Shown here: piece after piece, positions 1 through 5,842 of the stretch
How positions within the stretch are numbered: the stretch's first letter is position 1
How the letters are laid out: each line of letters opens with the position of its first letter
From: an uncultured Thermoleophilia bacterium
Lineage (GTDB): Bacteria > Actinomycetota > Thermoleophilia > UBA2241
Direction of reading: 5' to 3'
NCBI GenBank assembly: GCA_903921965.1
Contig: CAIXSE010000793.1
Location: forward strand, 1-7,436
DNA: 7,436 nucleotides
Notes under the pieces: model-generated
The model's input: the letters and a program-made list of their open reading frames with translations, nothing else
Database searches by the model: none
Told to the model about the DNA's origin: nothing
Program-made: the position numbers and the translations under genes

Positions 1-1
1 G

Positions 2-808
2 ATCGGCTACATCTTCCACCGCCAGTTCAACCTCGCCGGCGCCGACCTCGCGCCCGCCTTCTGGCTCATGTACAACGACCCGTCGAAGCAGCTGTCGGAC
101 GTGCCCGGACTGGTCGCCGACCCCGAGGTCCAGAAGCTCACCGAGGAGATGCGCATCAGCTTCCAGCTGATCCTCCAGGGCCGCAGCACCGACGACATCG
201 AGCTGCAGGACCGCATCCTCGACGCGATCCTCGAGGAGGTCGGCGGCTGGAAGGTCGAGCGTTTCTGCGAGCAGGACATGGCCGAGTTCACCAACGTGTA
301 CCTGCAGCGGCTCGGCCACAAGCACATCAACTTCGTGTGGGCCGGCGGCTACATCGGCAGCTGGATGCAGTTCGGCACGCCCGACTGGGTCAAGGAGTAC
401 ATCCCCGTGGCCAAGGCCGGCCTCGAGCGCGACGCCGAGGACGGCCTGCTGGTGCAGTGCGGCGGCGACGCGATGATGGGCTCCGGCTCGGGCATCCCGC
501 TCGGCGGTGCTACCGGCCTCGAGCAGTTCGTGAGCTACGACCCCGACGACCACGAGTCCACCGTCGCCGGCATCAGGCACATGGAGGACGCCGTGAAGGA
601 CGCGGCCTCCATCAAGTATCCGCCGGGCAAGGAGTTCATCTACCTGCAGATCGGCTGGACCGACGAGCAGATCTGGAACGCGCTGGCCCACGCGAGGCAG
701 CCGCAGGTGTACCGCTACCAGACGAAGATCAAGGCCGCCTTCGATCCCAACGACACCGGCGACCGCATGTACCCGACGCTGCCGCTGGACTGGGAGGCCG
801 GCAGCTGA
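2..808 (+). CDS. FAD-binding oxidoreductase of VAO/PCMH type, C-terminal part (5' end outside window)
   Basis: The reading frame is open from base 2 to the TGA at 806-808, so the methionine at base 68 is internal and the true start lies upstream of the window. The 268 residues seen match the substrate-binding (cap) and C-terminal part of FAD-linked oxidases related to 4-cresol dehydrogenase, vanillyl-alcohol oxidase and GlcD. The clearest sign is the terminal signature around residues 242-258 (KIKAAFDPNDTGDRMYP), which resembles the 'K..fDPn' segment near the end of this family. The N-terminal PCMH FAD-binding domain would lie off the left edge. The family oxidises phenols, alcohols or 2-hydroxy acids with FAD; the substrate cannot be assigned here. 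No signal peptide can be judged. The gene is followed after 30 nt by a strong hairpin and faces a minus-strand TetR fragment, so it ends its own transcription unit. The family call is fairly sure, the subfamily is not. Confidence 0.82.
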   Translation: MGYIFHRQFNLAGADLAPAFWLMYNDPSKQLSDVPGLVADPEVQKLTEEMRISFQLILQGRSTDDIELQDRILDAILEEVGGWKVERFCEQDMAEFTNVYLQRLGHKHINFVWAGGYIGSWMQFGTPDWVKEYIPVAKAGLERDAEDGLLVQCGGDAMMGSGSGIPLGGATGLEQFVSYDPDDHESTVAGIRHMEDAVKDAASIKYPPGKEFIYLQIGWTDEQIWNALAHARQPQVYRYQTKIKAAFDPNDTGDRMYPTLPLDWEAGS

Positions 809-838
809 TCGAGACCCCGTCATCCCCCTGACGGCGCA

Positions 839-877
839 CGGGGCGGCCCTGAGGAGATCTCTCCCGGGGCCGCCCCG
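839..877. terminator. G+C hairpin between convergent genes, likely bidirectional terminator
   Basis: Perfect 11-bp inverted repeat: left arm CGGGGCGGCCC (839-849) and right arm GGGCCGCCCCG (867-877). The 17-nt loop can itself pair further (GGAG with CTCC around a GATC-centred palindrome). It sits between the stop of the FAD oxidase (808) and the stop of the convergent TetR fragment (889). There is no U tract, which is common for high-GC actinobacterial terminators. The arm sequence recurs exactly in the hairpin at 6918-6957. Confidence 0.7.
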
Positions 878-886
878 ACTCCATGC

Positions 887-1348
887 TCAGCCCATGACGG
901 CGCTTGCGCGAAAGCCCAGCTCGCGCGCGGCGAGGCTCACGAGTCGCCGGATCACCGAAACCCGCGTGAACGCGCGGTGACCGGCCGCGAGCCGCATCGA
1001 GTACCCGTCGAGCAGCAGGCAGTACCGTTCGGCGAAGTCGTCGGGGTCGACCGGCGAGAACTCGCGCCTCCGGATGCCGTAGGCGACGATGTCGGCGAGG
1101 TCGAAGAGCCACGCGCGCTCGAGCTCCTCCTCGACGGCGACGATGTCACCGTTGCCGAGGGAGCGCTCCCAGACCTCGAGCCACAGGGCCCAGTTCGGGT
1201 CACCCGGGCCCTCGGGAGTGTAGATCTCCACGAAGCGCACAAGACGACTGGGGGCATCATCCAGGGTCGCGAGCTCGGTGCGCCTGCGCTCGCCGAGCTC
1301 CTCCTCGGTCCAGCGCAGGGTCTCAGCGAGGATGTCCTCCCCGCTCAT
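887..1348 (-). pseudogene. TetR-family regulator fragment lacking its DNA-binding domain
   Basis: The minus-strand frame encodes a recognisable TetR ligand-binding half. It begins with SGEDILAETLRW, equivalent to the 'F.SKE.Ll...l' segment just after the HTH of TetR proteins. It continues through PNWALWLEVWERSL (residues 51-64) and FSPVDPDDFAERYCLLLDGY (97-116) and ends RLVSLAARELGF, as in BetI-like TetR proteins. An intact member is about 190-200 residues; here about 45-50 N-terminal residues, the whole helix-turn-helix, are missing. Neither this frame upstream of 1348 nor the other minus frames encodes an HTH. The open frame does run on to about 1852, but that part is antisense to the agmatinase fragment and has no TetR character. 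ATG at 1346-1348 is the only nearby start, with no convincing Shine-Dalgarno. Read as a remnant; a truncated ligand-binding protein without DNA binding is possible but unlikely. Confidence 0.8.
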
Positions 1349-1351
1349 TCC

Positions 1352-1810
1352 ATCTCGGTGGGGATGCGCGGTTCCATGTACAACCCCGGCGAGGTACGCG
1401 ATTCGGAGGACCTGGGCCTCAAGGTGGTCCAGGCGCACGAGATGCGGGCCCTCGGCTTCGAGGAGGTCACCCGCGTCGTCAAGGAGCGTGTCGGGGACGC
1501 GCTCGCCTTCTTCTCGTTCGACGTCGACTTCGGGGACCCGGCGTTCGCCCCGGGTACGGGGACGCCGGAGCTCGAGGGCTTCACGAGTCACGAGGCGCTC
1601 TCGCTCGTGCGAAGCCTCGCAGGTCTGGACTTCGTTGCCTTCGACGTCGTGGAGGTCCTGCCGGCCTATGACCCGACACAGACCACAGCACACCTGGCCG
1701 CTCAGGTGGCGTGCGAGTTCGCGTCGTTCGTCGCAGTCCACAGACGGGCCGGCTCGCCCTGTCTCGCCGGCCTGTGCGCGCGCGAGCGCGATGGAGGCAC
1801 GTCGACCTGA
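1352..1810 (+). pseudogene. Agmatinase/arginase-family (ureohydrolase) C-terminal fragment
   Basis: The plus frame ending with TGA at 1808-1810 encodes about 152 residues that read as the C-terminal half of a SpeB-like ureohydrolase. It begins ISVGMRGSMY, matching the family's 'IGiRG..' strand. It carries FFSFDVDFGDPAFAPGTGTPE (residues 53-73) with two metal-ligand aspartates (57 and 59), then GFTSHEALSLVRSL and VAFDVVEVLPAYD. Intact enzymes are about 300-330 residues and hydrolyse agmatine or related guanidines with a binuclear Mn centre. The N-terminal half, with the GGDHS and DAHxD motifs and so most metal ligands, is absent, and the sequence upstream is antisense TetR. The frame is open back to 977 with no suitable start. 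The product cannot be catalytic as ordinarily understood. The last 20 or so residues look like an extension past the usual family end, so the native stop may also be lost. Confidence 0.83.
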
Positions 1811-1879
1811 GGGTCGGGCTGGTGTGGCGAGTGCGTCGCGGCGCGGCGGCACCGCCTGGGCCGCACCCTCGCCGCCTCG

Positions 1880-2110
1880 TCAGCCGACCCGCTCGGTGAG
1901 CTCGACGGCGATGCCCCAAGGACCGCGGACGTGGCGGAGCAGGTACGGGTCCGTGTACCGCCCGATCTCGCGGACCAGCTCGGCGCCGTGGGCGCGCAGG
2001 CCGGCGACGACGGCCTCGAGGTCGTCCACGGCGAACGAGAGGTGCCGGATGCCCAGGGCGTTGGCCGGCGCCTCCGCGTCACCGCCTTCCGCCGGCGGGG
2101 CAGGCGCCTT
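1880..2110 (-). pseudogene. VOC/glyoxalase-fold protein, C-terminal module only
   Basis: On the minus strand a frame ending at the stop 1880-1882 reads EAPANALGIRHLSFAVDDLE, then VAGLRAHGAELVREIGRY, then LLRHVRGPWGIAVELTERVG. This is the second beta-alpha-beta3 module of a VOC-superfamily protein, with the usual metal-ligand positions present (His in IRH, Glu in AVEL). A complete family member has a preceding first module of 60-80 residues, which is missing. The frame holds no methionine codon and is closed by a TAG near 2196. Its upstream part overlaps the 3' end of the PAS-LuxR gene in another frame: the LuxR stop at 2079-2081 lies within the GGD codons of this fragment. The 5' edge is fuzzy, and similarity may extend to about 2140. 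The catalytic or binding role of the parent cannot be told. Confidence 0.75.
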
Positions 2111-3389
2111 CCGGTGGGTCCTCTCGATCGGCAGGTGTGGAAAGTGCCCACGACAGCCGTGACCCGGGCCCCGCCAGACCTAGCTTGCGCCGCATGCTGC
2201 GGCGGTGGGCGGTGACCGTGGCCGGAGCGAGGAAGAGGGCGTCGGCGATCTCCTTGGAGGTCTTGCCGGCTCTGATGAGCGCGGCGATCTCGCTCTCCCG
2301 CCGGGTGAACGCCGGATACCTGAAGTAGCCGCTCGCCCCCTCCGGGAGGACGTCCGAGGTCACGTTCTCGAGCGTCTGCCGGAGGCCGGCAAGACGTATC
2401 GCCTGCGGCTGCGGCGAGAGAGAGCGCTGTACGTCATCGAGTACCGGCAGGACGAGCTCCTGGATGTTCGCGACCAGCCGGGCCTCGAGGTCACGCCTGT
2501 CCCGGTCGCGTTGCTCGAGGATGACCCGCAGAGCCGTGTTCGTGTCGGCAAGGCTTGCCGACTGTGCCCTGAGCTCGGCCTCGGAGGCCTCCAGCTGCTC
2601 GCGGAGCCGCTGCGACTCGGTGATGTCGGCGCCGACGAGGAAGACGGTCACGCCTTCGCCGGTGTGGCACGGCGCCAGCGACACGAGCAGGTGCCGGCGG
2701 CCCTCGAGATCGGCGATCTCGAGGTTGGGCCGGTCGGCAGGCAGCGCGCCGCTGAGCGCGAGCCGTAGTTGCGCAGCGTCGCCGGGCGACAGCAGCGATG
2801 CGACGTCTACCGCGCCCAGGTCGCTTGCCGCCAGGCCGAACCACTCCAGGCCGGGCGCGTTCGCGTCGAGGACGACGCCGGCGGGATCGACGCGGAGCGC
2901 CGGTTCGCGGGCCTCCCGGAAGAGCGCCTCGTAGAGGTTGCGTGAGGCCAGGAGCGCATCGAGGGTCTGACGCTCGAGGGTGACGTCGCGGACCATGCCG
3001 ATGAGGCGGATCGCGGTGCCGGCATCGTCGTGCAGGATGACGGCCCTCTCGTCGAGGACGGCCCAGGTGCCGTCTCCGCGCCGCAGCCGGTACTCCGCCT
3101 GCCAGTGGTCTCCCTGCGGCCACACGGCGTTCCAGGACTCGAACACCCTGTCGCGGTCGTCGGGGTGGTAGAGAGCGGTGACCCCTGCATCGTCTGCGGG
3201 GAGCTGGTCGAACGGCATGCACAGGATGGCCGCGAACTGACGGGAGTACTCGTACCGGTCGAGAAACGGGTTCCAGACGTAGTAGGCGTCGGCCGCGGTG
3301 TCGATCAGCACGCGCAGGAGCGCGAGTGCTTCCTGAGGTCCGCTGAGCAGCTCCTCGAACAGGTCAGGTCGCTCGCCTCTCAGCTCCAT
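2079..3389 (-). CDS. PAS-PAS-LuxR transcriptional regulator
   Basis: A 436-residue cytoplasmic sensor-regulator. PAS domain 1 spans about 28-145, with a PAC-type end (WQAEYRLRRGDGTWAVLDER, then LIGMVRDVTLERQ). PAS domain 2 spans about 150-262 (ALRVDPAGVVLDANAPGLEW to FLVGADITESQ). A coiled-coil linker follows at about 258-310 (LREQLEASEAELRAQ, TNTALRVILEQRDRDRRDLE), then a GerE/LuxR HTH at about 360-406 (FTRRESEIAALIRAGKTSKE, HRRSMRRKLGL). The TNTALRVxLEQRxxD...ANIQELVLP linker is typical of one PAS-LuxR class. There is no receiver domain, so a ligand bound by PAS is the likely input. ATG at 3387-3389 is preceded by GGAGG (3394-3398, minus strand). The gene is divergent from the ADC-permease operon and is its likely regulator. 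About 18 residues after SRLSWALST run past the usual family end into VOC-fragment DNA, so the native stop may have been lost. Confidence 0.92.
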   Translation of the reverse strand: MELRGERPDLFEELLSGPQEALALLRVLIDTAADAYYVWNPFLDRYEYSRQFAAILCMPFDQLPADDAGVTALYHPDDRDRVFESWNAVWPQGDHWQAEYRLRRGDGTWAVLDERAVILHDDAGTAIRLIGMVRDVTLERQTLDALLASRNLYEALFREAREPALRVDPAGVVLDANAPGLEWFGLAASDLGAVDVASLLSPGDAAQLRLALSGALPADRPNLEIADLEGRRHLLVSLAPCHTGEGVTVFLVGADITESQRLREQLEASEAELRAQSASLADTNTALRVILEQRDRDRRDLEARLVANIQELVLPVLDDVQRSLSPQPQAIRLAGLRQTLENVTSDVLPEGASGYFRYPAFTRRESEIAALIRAGKTSKEIADALFLAPATVTAHRRSMRRKLGLAGPGSRLSWALSTPADREDPPEGACPAGGRR

Positions 3390-3413
3390 GCGTCCTCCCG
3401 GGTCCGCAGCGCA

Positions 3414-3435
3414 TAGTGGTAGAACACTACCACTA
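3414..3435. promoter_or_regulatory. Perfect 9-4-9 bp dyad in the divergent promoter region, putative operator
   Basis: Left arm TAGTGGTAG (3414-3422) and right arm CTACCACTA (3427-3435) are exact reverse complements around the spacer AACA. It lies 25 bp upstream of the PAS-LuxR start and 132 bp upstream of the first ADC gene. Its size and symmetry are those of a dimeric regulator site, comparable to the roughly 20-bp dyads bound by LuxR-type HTH proteins. No long G+C stem or U tract makes it a terminator, and it precedes rather than follows genes. A shorter palindrome, ACTA-A-TAGT (3432-3440), overlaps its right side. The binding protein is inferred from position, not shown. Confidence 0.6.
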
Positions 3436-3463
3436 ATAGTACCTGTTTCTGCCTCCTTGTCCT
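3436..3463 (-). promoter_or_regulatory. Candidate promoter of the PAS-LuxR gene
   Basis: On the minus strand a -35-like AGGACA (3463 to 3458) is followed after 16 nt by a -10-like TACTAT (3441 to 3436). Each matches a vegetative consensus at 4 of 6 positions. The start point would be near 3429, inside the dyad at 3414-3435, with a leader of about 40 nt. This is pattern matching only, in an unusually AT-rich patch of a high-GC window. Confidence 0.35.
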
Positions 3464-3484
3464 CAGCGATCGTCGTTCTACGCT
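3457..3484 (+). promoter_or_regulatory. Candidate promoter of the ADC-permease operon
   Basis: A -35-like TTGTCC (3457-3462) and a -10-like TACGCT (3479-3484) are separated by 16 nt, predicting a start near 3491 and a leader of about 75 nt. The -35 overlaps, on the opposite strand, that of the proposed PAS-LuxR promoter. The dyad at 3414-3435 would be centred near -66, a usual place for an activator. The hexamers are weak matches and the call is tentative. Confidence 0.3.
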
Positions 3485-3551
3485 TGGCCCGTTGGTCCGC
3501 GTGGACGAACGGTGCGCTCCTCGAGGTGCGCGCGTGGAGCCACCGACGAGA

Positions 3552-3569
3552 GGGGAGGGAGCGGCTGTG
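3552..3569 (+). promoter_or_regulatory. Ribosome binding site that fixes the GTG start of the first ADC gene
   Basis: The purine run GGGGAGGGA (3552-3560) lies 6 nt before the GTG at 3567-3569. In-frame upstream starts (TTG 3492, GTG 3501) have no such site. The protein from 3567 begins VGYVWSPE, which aligns with MPGYVKTPE at the start of the paralogue at 5843, supporting this start independently. Confidence 0.8.
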
Positions 3570-4400
3570 GGCTACGTGTGGAGTCCGGAGCAGATCGAAG
3601 CCTACGAGGGCTACTACCGCGAGGTCGTGTACCACTTCAGCGGCCTCAGCGTCGGTTTCACGACGACGCCGGAGTTCGTGCGGGAGGTCCTGCCTCCCTG
3701 CCTTGAGCCTCCGGCGGAGCCCAGGGGGGTCGTCGCCCTGTCGTTCGGGCGGGAGGAGTGGAACGGCGTGCCCACGGTGGCAGAGGAAGAGAACGTGGGC
3801 GGCGTCTGGCTCTGGGCGAAGCGCGACGGCGTGGAGGGTCTGTACTCCCTCACGGTCGTCGTCAGCGGCGACATGAACGTCACCACCGGCCGGGAGTCGT
3901 GGGGCATGCCGAAGAAGCGCGGGGAGTCGGCCTTTCTCCACGATGGAGAGCAGCTCTACGGCTACACCGAACGCAGAGGCACCCGGCTGATCGAGGTCGC
4001 CGCCACGCTCGGGACCGAGCTCGAACCCTTTGCCGAGGAGTGCCCGCTGTTCGAGCTCAAGGGGTGGATCGCGCCCGATGGGGACGGCCTCCAGGACGAT
4101 CCGAGCCTGGTCGTCTTCGACACCCGGACGTCGTACAAGCGCGCGCGCTGTATGGAGGCGGCCCTGCGGCTCACCGGCACACTCGAGGATCCGGTCGGGG
4201 ACATCCCCCTGGTCAGCGTGGACGAAGGTCTGTTCTACGCCGGCGTCGAGACGTACCGCTTCAGAGAACGTGTCGTCCTGCCCGACCGCGACGCCTACCG
4301 GCCGTACATCTATGGCCGCCAGTACGACGACTGGACGGCTCGCATCAGGGCTACGCCCGACGTCTTGGCAGCGCCGAAGCCCGCGGGAGTCGGGTCATGA
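3567..4400 (+). CDS. Acetoacetate decarboxylase (ADC) family protein, copy 1
   Basis: A 277-residue soluble protein of the ADC family, whose classic member decarboxylates acetoacetate through a lysine Schiff base. Visible landmarks are TTPEFVREVLPPCLEP (residues 32-47, the usual N-terminal 'LPP' segment), GREEWNGVPT (61-70), TTGRESWGMPKKRGESAF (106-123) with the adjacent lysines K116-K117 that correspond to the catalytic K115-K116 pair of Clostridium ADC, LYGYTERRGTRLIEVAATL (130-148), and a C-terminal RPYIYGRQYDD. The length fits the family (about 240-280). Several ADC-family proteins act on other keto acids or as aldolase-dehydratases, so acetoacetate is not assured. It is the first gene of an operon: its TGA (4398-4400) overlaps the permease ATG (4397-4399). 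It is divergent from the PAS-LuxR gene, whose product probably controls it. A paralogue lies at 5843-6715. Confidence 0.88.
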   Translation: MGYVWSPEQIEAYEGYYREVVYHFSGLSVGFTTTPEFVREVLPPCLEPPAEPRGVVALSFGREEWNGVPTVAEEENVGGVWLWAKRDGVEGLYSLTVVVSGDMNVTTGRESWGMPKKRGESAFLHDGEQLYGYTERRGTRLIEVAATLGTELEPFAEECPLFELKGWIAPDGDGLQDDPSLVVFDTRTSYKRARCMEAALRLTGTLEDPVGDIPLVSVDEGLFYAGVETYRFRERVVLPDRDAYRPYIYGRQYDDWTARIRATPDVLAAPKPAGVGS

Positions 4401-5752
4401 CCGCCACGGTGTCCGACGGTGTGGGACTGTCGGAACAGGTCCACCTGAAAGGCAACCTGCGCACGTGGCAGATCGTCTTCCTGGGGCTCGGCTACATGGC
4501 GCCCATGGCCATCTGGGACCCCTTCGGCCTCGCCTCAGGCAAGGCCGGTGGGCACGTGACGGCGGCGTACGCCTTCACGCTCTTCGCCGTGCTTCTGACG
4601 GCGTTCAGCTACCGCAGCCTGTCGAAGGCGTATCCGTTCGCCGGCTCCGGCTACACGTACGTCCAGCAGACGACCGTCCCGACCTACGGATTCCTCGTGG
4701 GCTGGATCTCGCTGCTGGACTACTTCATGGCCGTGATCCTGTCGGCCATCTACGTCGCCTACTACATCTGGGAGTGGTACCCGTCGGTGCCGCTGTGGGT
4801 CATCGTTCTGGCATTCGTGGCGATCATCACGACGATCAACATCCTGGGTGTGGTGGTGGCCCTGGGGGTCGACGTGCTCTTCGTGATCGCCCAGTTCGTC
4901 GTCGTCATCGCCACGATCGCGCTGGTGCTGGTGCAGATCCACCGGCACGGCGTCGAGTGGACGGCTTTTCCGGTCTACGGCGCCAACATGCCGTGGCACG
5001 GGGTCCTGACGGCCTCGGTGTTCGTCGTGTACTCGTTCCTCGGGTTCGATGCCGTGACGACGCTGTCGGAAGAGGCCAGGGACGCGCGCCGCACGATCCC
5101 GCGTGCCGTGATGTGGGTCGCGGGCATCGCCGGCGCGCTCTATCTCGTGGGCACGTTCATCATGGGCACGCTGTATCCCGACGTCTCCATCTTCGACGCG
5201 CCCGAGTACCCCATTCCCGAGATCTACATCAAGCTCGCCGGCATGACGTTCTACACGGGCGCCACCGTCGTCGCACTGCTGGCGACGGTCGCGGGCTGCA
5301 TGTCGTGCCAGCTCGCCACCTCGCGCCTGCTGTACGCGATGGGGCGCGACGGGGCGCTTCCCAGGAAGTTCTTCGGCTACCTCCACCCGCGCTTCCACAC
5401 GCCGGTCTTCAACATGCTGCTCATCGCGGGCATCATCGCTTTCGGGGCGATCGTCCTGAAGCTGGAGAGCGCCGCCTACCTCGTCGGCTTCGGCGCGTGG
5501 GGCACCTTCCTCTCCGTCAACGTCGCCTCGGTCGCCTACTTCGTCCGCAACCCGGAGCGGCGGTCTGTCAGGGACGTCGTCCTCCTGGTCGTCATCCCGA
5601 GCATCGCCTTCGCGGCGATCACCTACATCGTCATCGGCGGGCTGGCCACGAGCGCCTGGATCTTCGGCGGGACCTGGCTGGCCGTCGGGTTCGTCTACTT
5701 CCGCCTCCTGCCGAAGCGGCTGCGCTCGAAGCCCATGTTCGACGAGCTCTGA
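4397..5752 (+). CDS. APC-superfamily permease, putrescine importer (PuuP)-like
   Basis: A 451-residue inner-membrane transporter with about 12 hydrophobic segments (roughly residues 24-46, 54-72, 95-119, 131-153, 157-180, 203-222, 235-259, 284-305, 336-354, 358-382, 391-414, 418-437). Family signatures include FAGSGYTYVQQ (81-91), GFLVGWISLLDYF (98-110), SFLGFDAVTTLSEEARD (213-229) followed by RRTIPRAV, and TSRLLYAMGRDGALP (308-322). This pattern is that of amino acid/polyamine proton symporters, and the 'GFDAVTTLSEE' and 'FLVGW.SLLDY' blocks resemble the PuuP group. The length is normal and the frame intact. The substrate is probably an amine or amino acid but could be a carboxylic acid, as some APC members carry. 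The start overlaps the upstream ADC stop (ATGA), with GGGAG 7 nt before it, so translation is likely coupled. It lies between two ADC paralogues, implying that the cargo feeds them. Confidence 0.92.
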   Translation: MTATVSDGVGLSEQVHLKGNLRTWQIVFLGLGYMAPMAIWDPFGLASGKAGGHVTAAYAFTLFAVLLTAFSYRSLSKAYPFAGSGYTYVQQTTVPTYGFLVGWISLLDYFMAVILSAIYVAYYIWEWYPSVPLWVIVLAFVAIITTINILGVVVALGVDVLFVIAQFVVVIATIALVLVQIHRHGVEWTAFPVYGANMPWHGVLTASVFVVYSFLGFDAVTTLSEEARDARRTIPRAVMWVAGIAGALYLVGTFIMGTLYPDVSIFDAPEYPIPEIYIKLAGMTFYTGATVVALLATVAGCMSCQLATSRLLYAMGRDGALPRKFFGYLHPRFHTPVFNMLLIAGIIAFGAIVLKLESAAYLVGFGAWGTFLSVNVASVAYFVRNPERRSVRDVVLLVVIPSIAFAAITYIVIGGLATSAWIFGGTWLAVGFVYFRLLPKRLRSKPMFDEL

Positions 5753-5842
5753 TCGGCCGCGGGGAGACCGGCCGGCACCGCCGTCCGGCTTTCGTGAGCA
5801 TCCCGTGTTCCTCCGACCAGTCCGACCAAGGAGTGTCGCGCC

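Noticed and set aside
1811..1879. 69-bp gap between the agmatinase and VOC fragments
   Set aside because: Looked for terminal inverted repeats, an att-like site or a transposon scar; only G+C-rich sequence without a convincing structure is visible.
1278..2162. 294-codon plus-strand frame over the relic region
   Set aside because: Ser/Arg/Pro-rich shadow crossing three unrelated remnants, with no domain.
3390..3941. N-terminal extension of the PAS-LuxR frame beyond 3389
   Set aside because: The added residues are antisense to the ADC gene and lack PAS character; ATG at 3389 has a GGAGG site directly upstream and the protein then starts like its family.
3758..4396. Extension of the permease frame upstream of 4397
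   Set aside because: Out-of-frame translation of the first ADC gene (Arg-rich, no membrane segments). The ATG at 4397 with GGGAG upstream and the ATGA overlap is the natural start.
5771..5789. GCCGG/CCGGC inverted repeat followed by TTT in the permease-ADC gap
   Set aside because: Only a 5-bp stem with a 9-nt loop; too weak to call an internal terminator or attenuator in DNA of this G+C content.
5812..5829. Tandem TCCGACCA(G/A) duplication before the second ADC gene
   Set aside because: Two 9-nt units with one mismatch and no further copies; probably chance or a small slippage event, just upstream of the Shine-Dalgarno.
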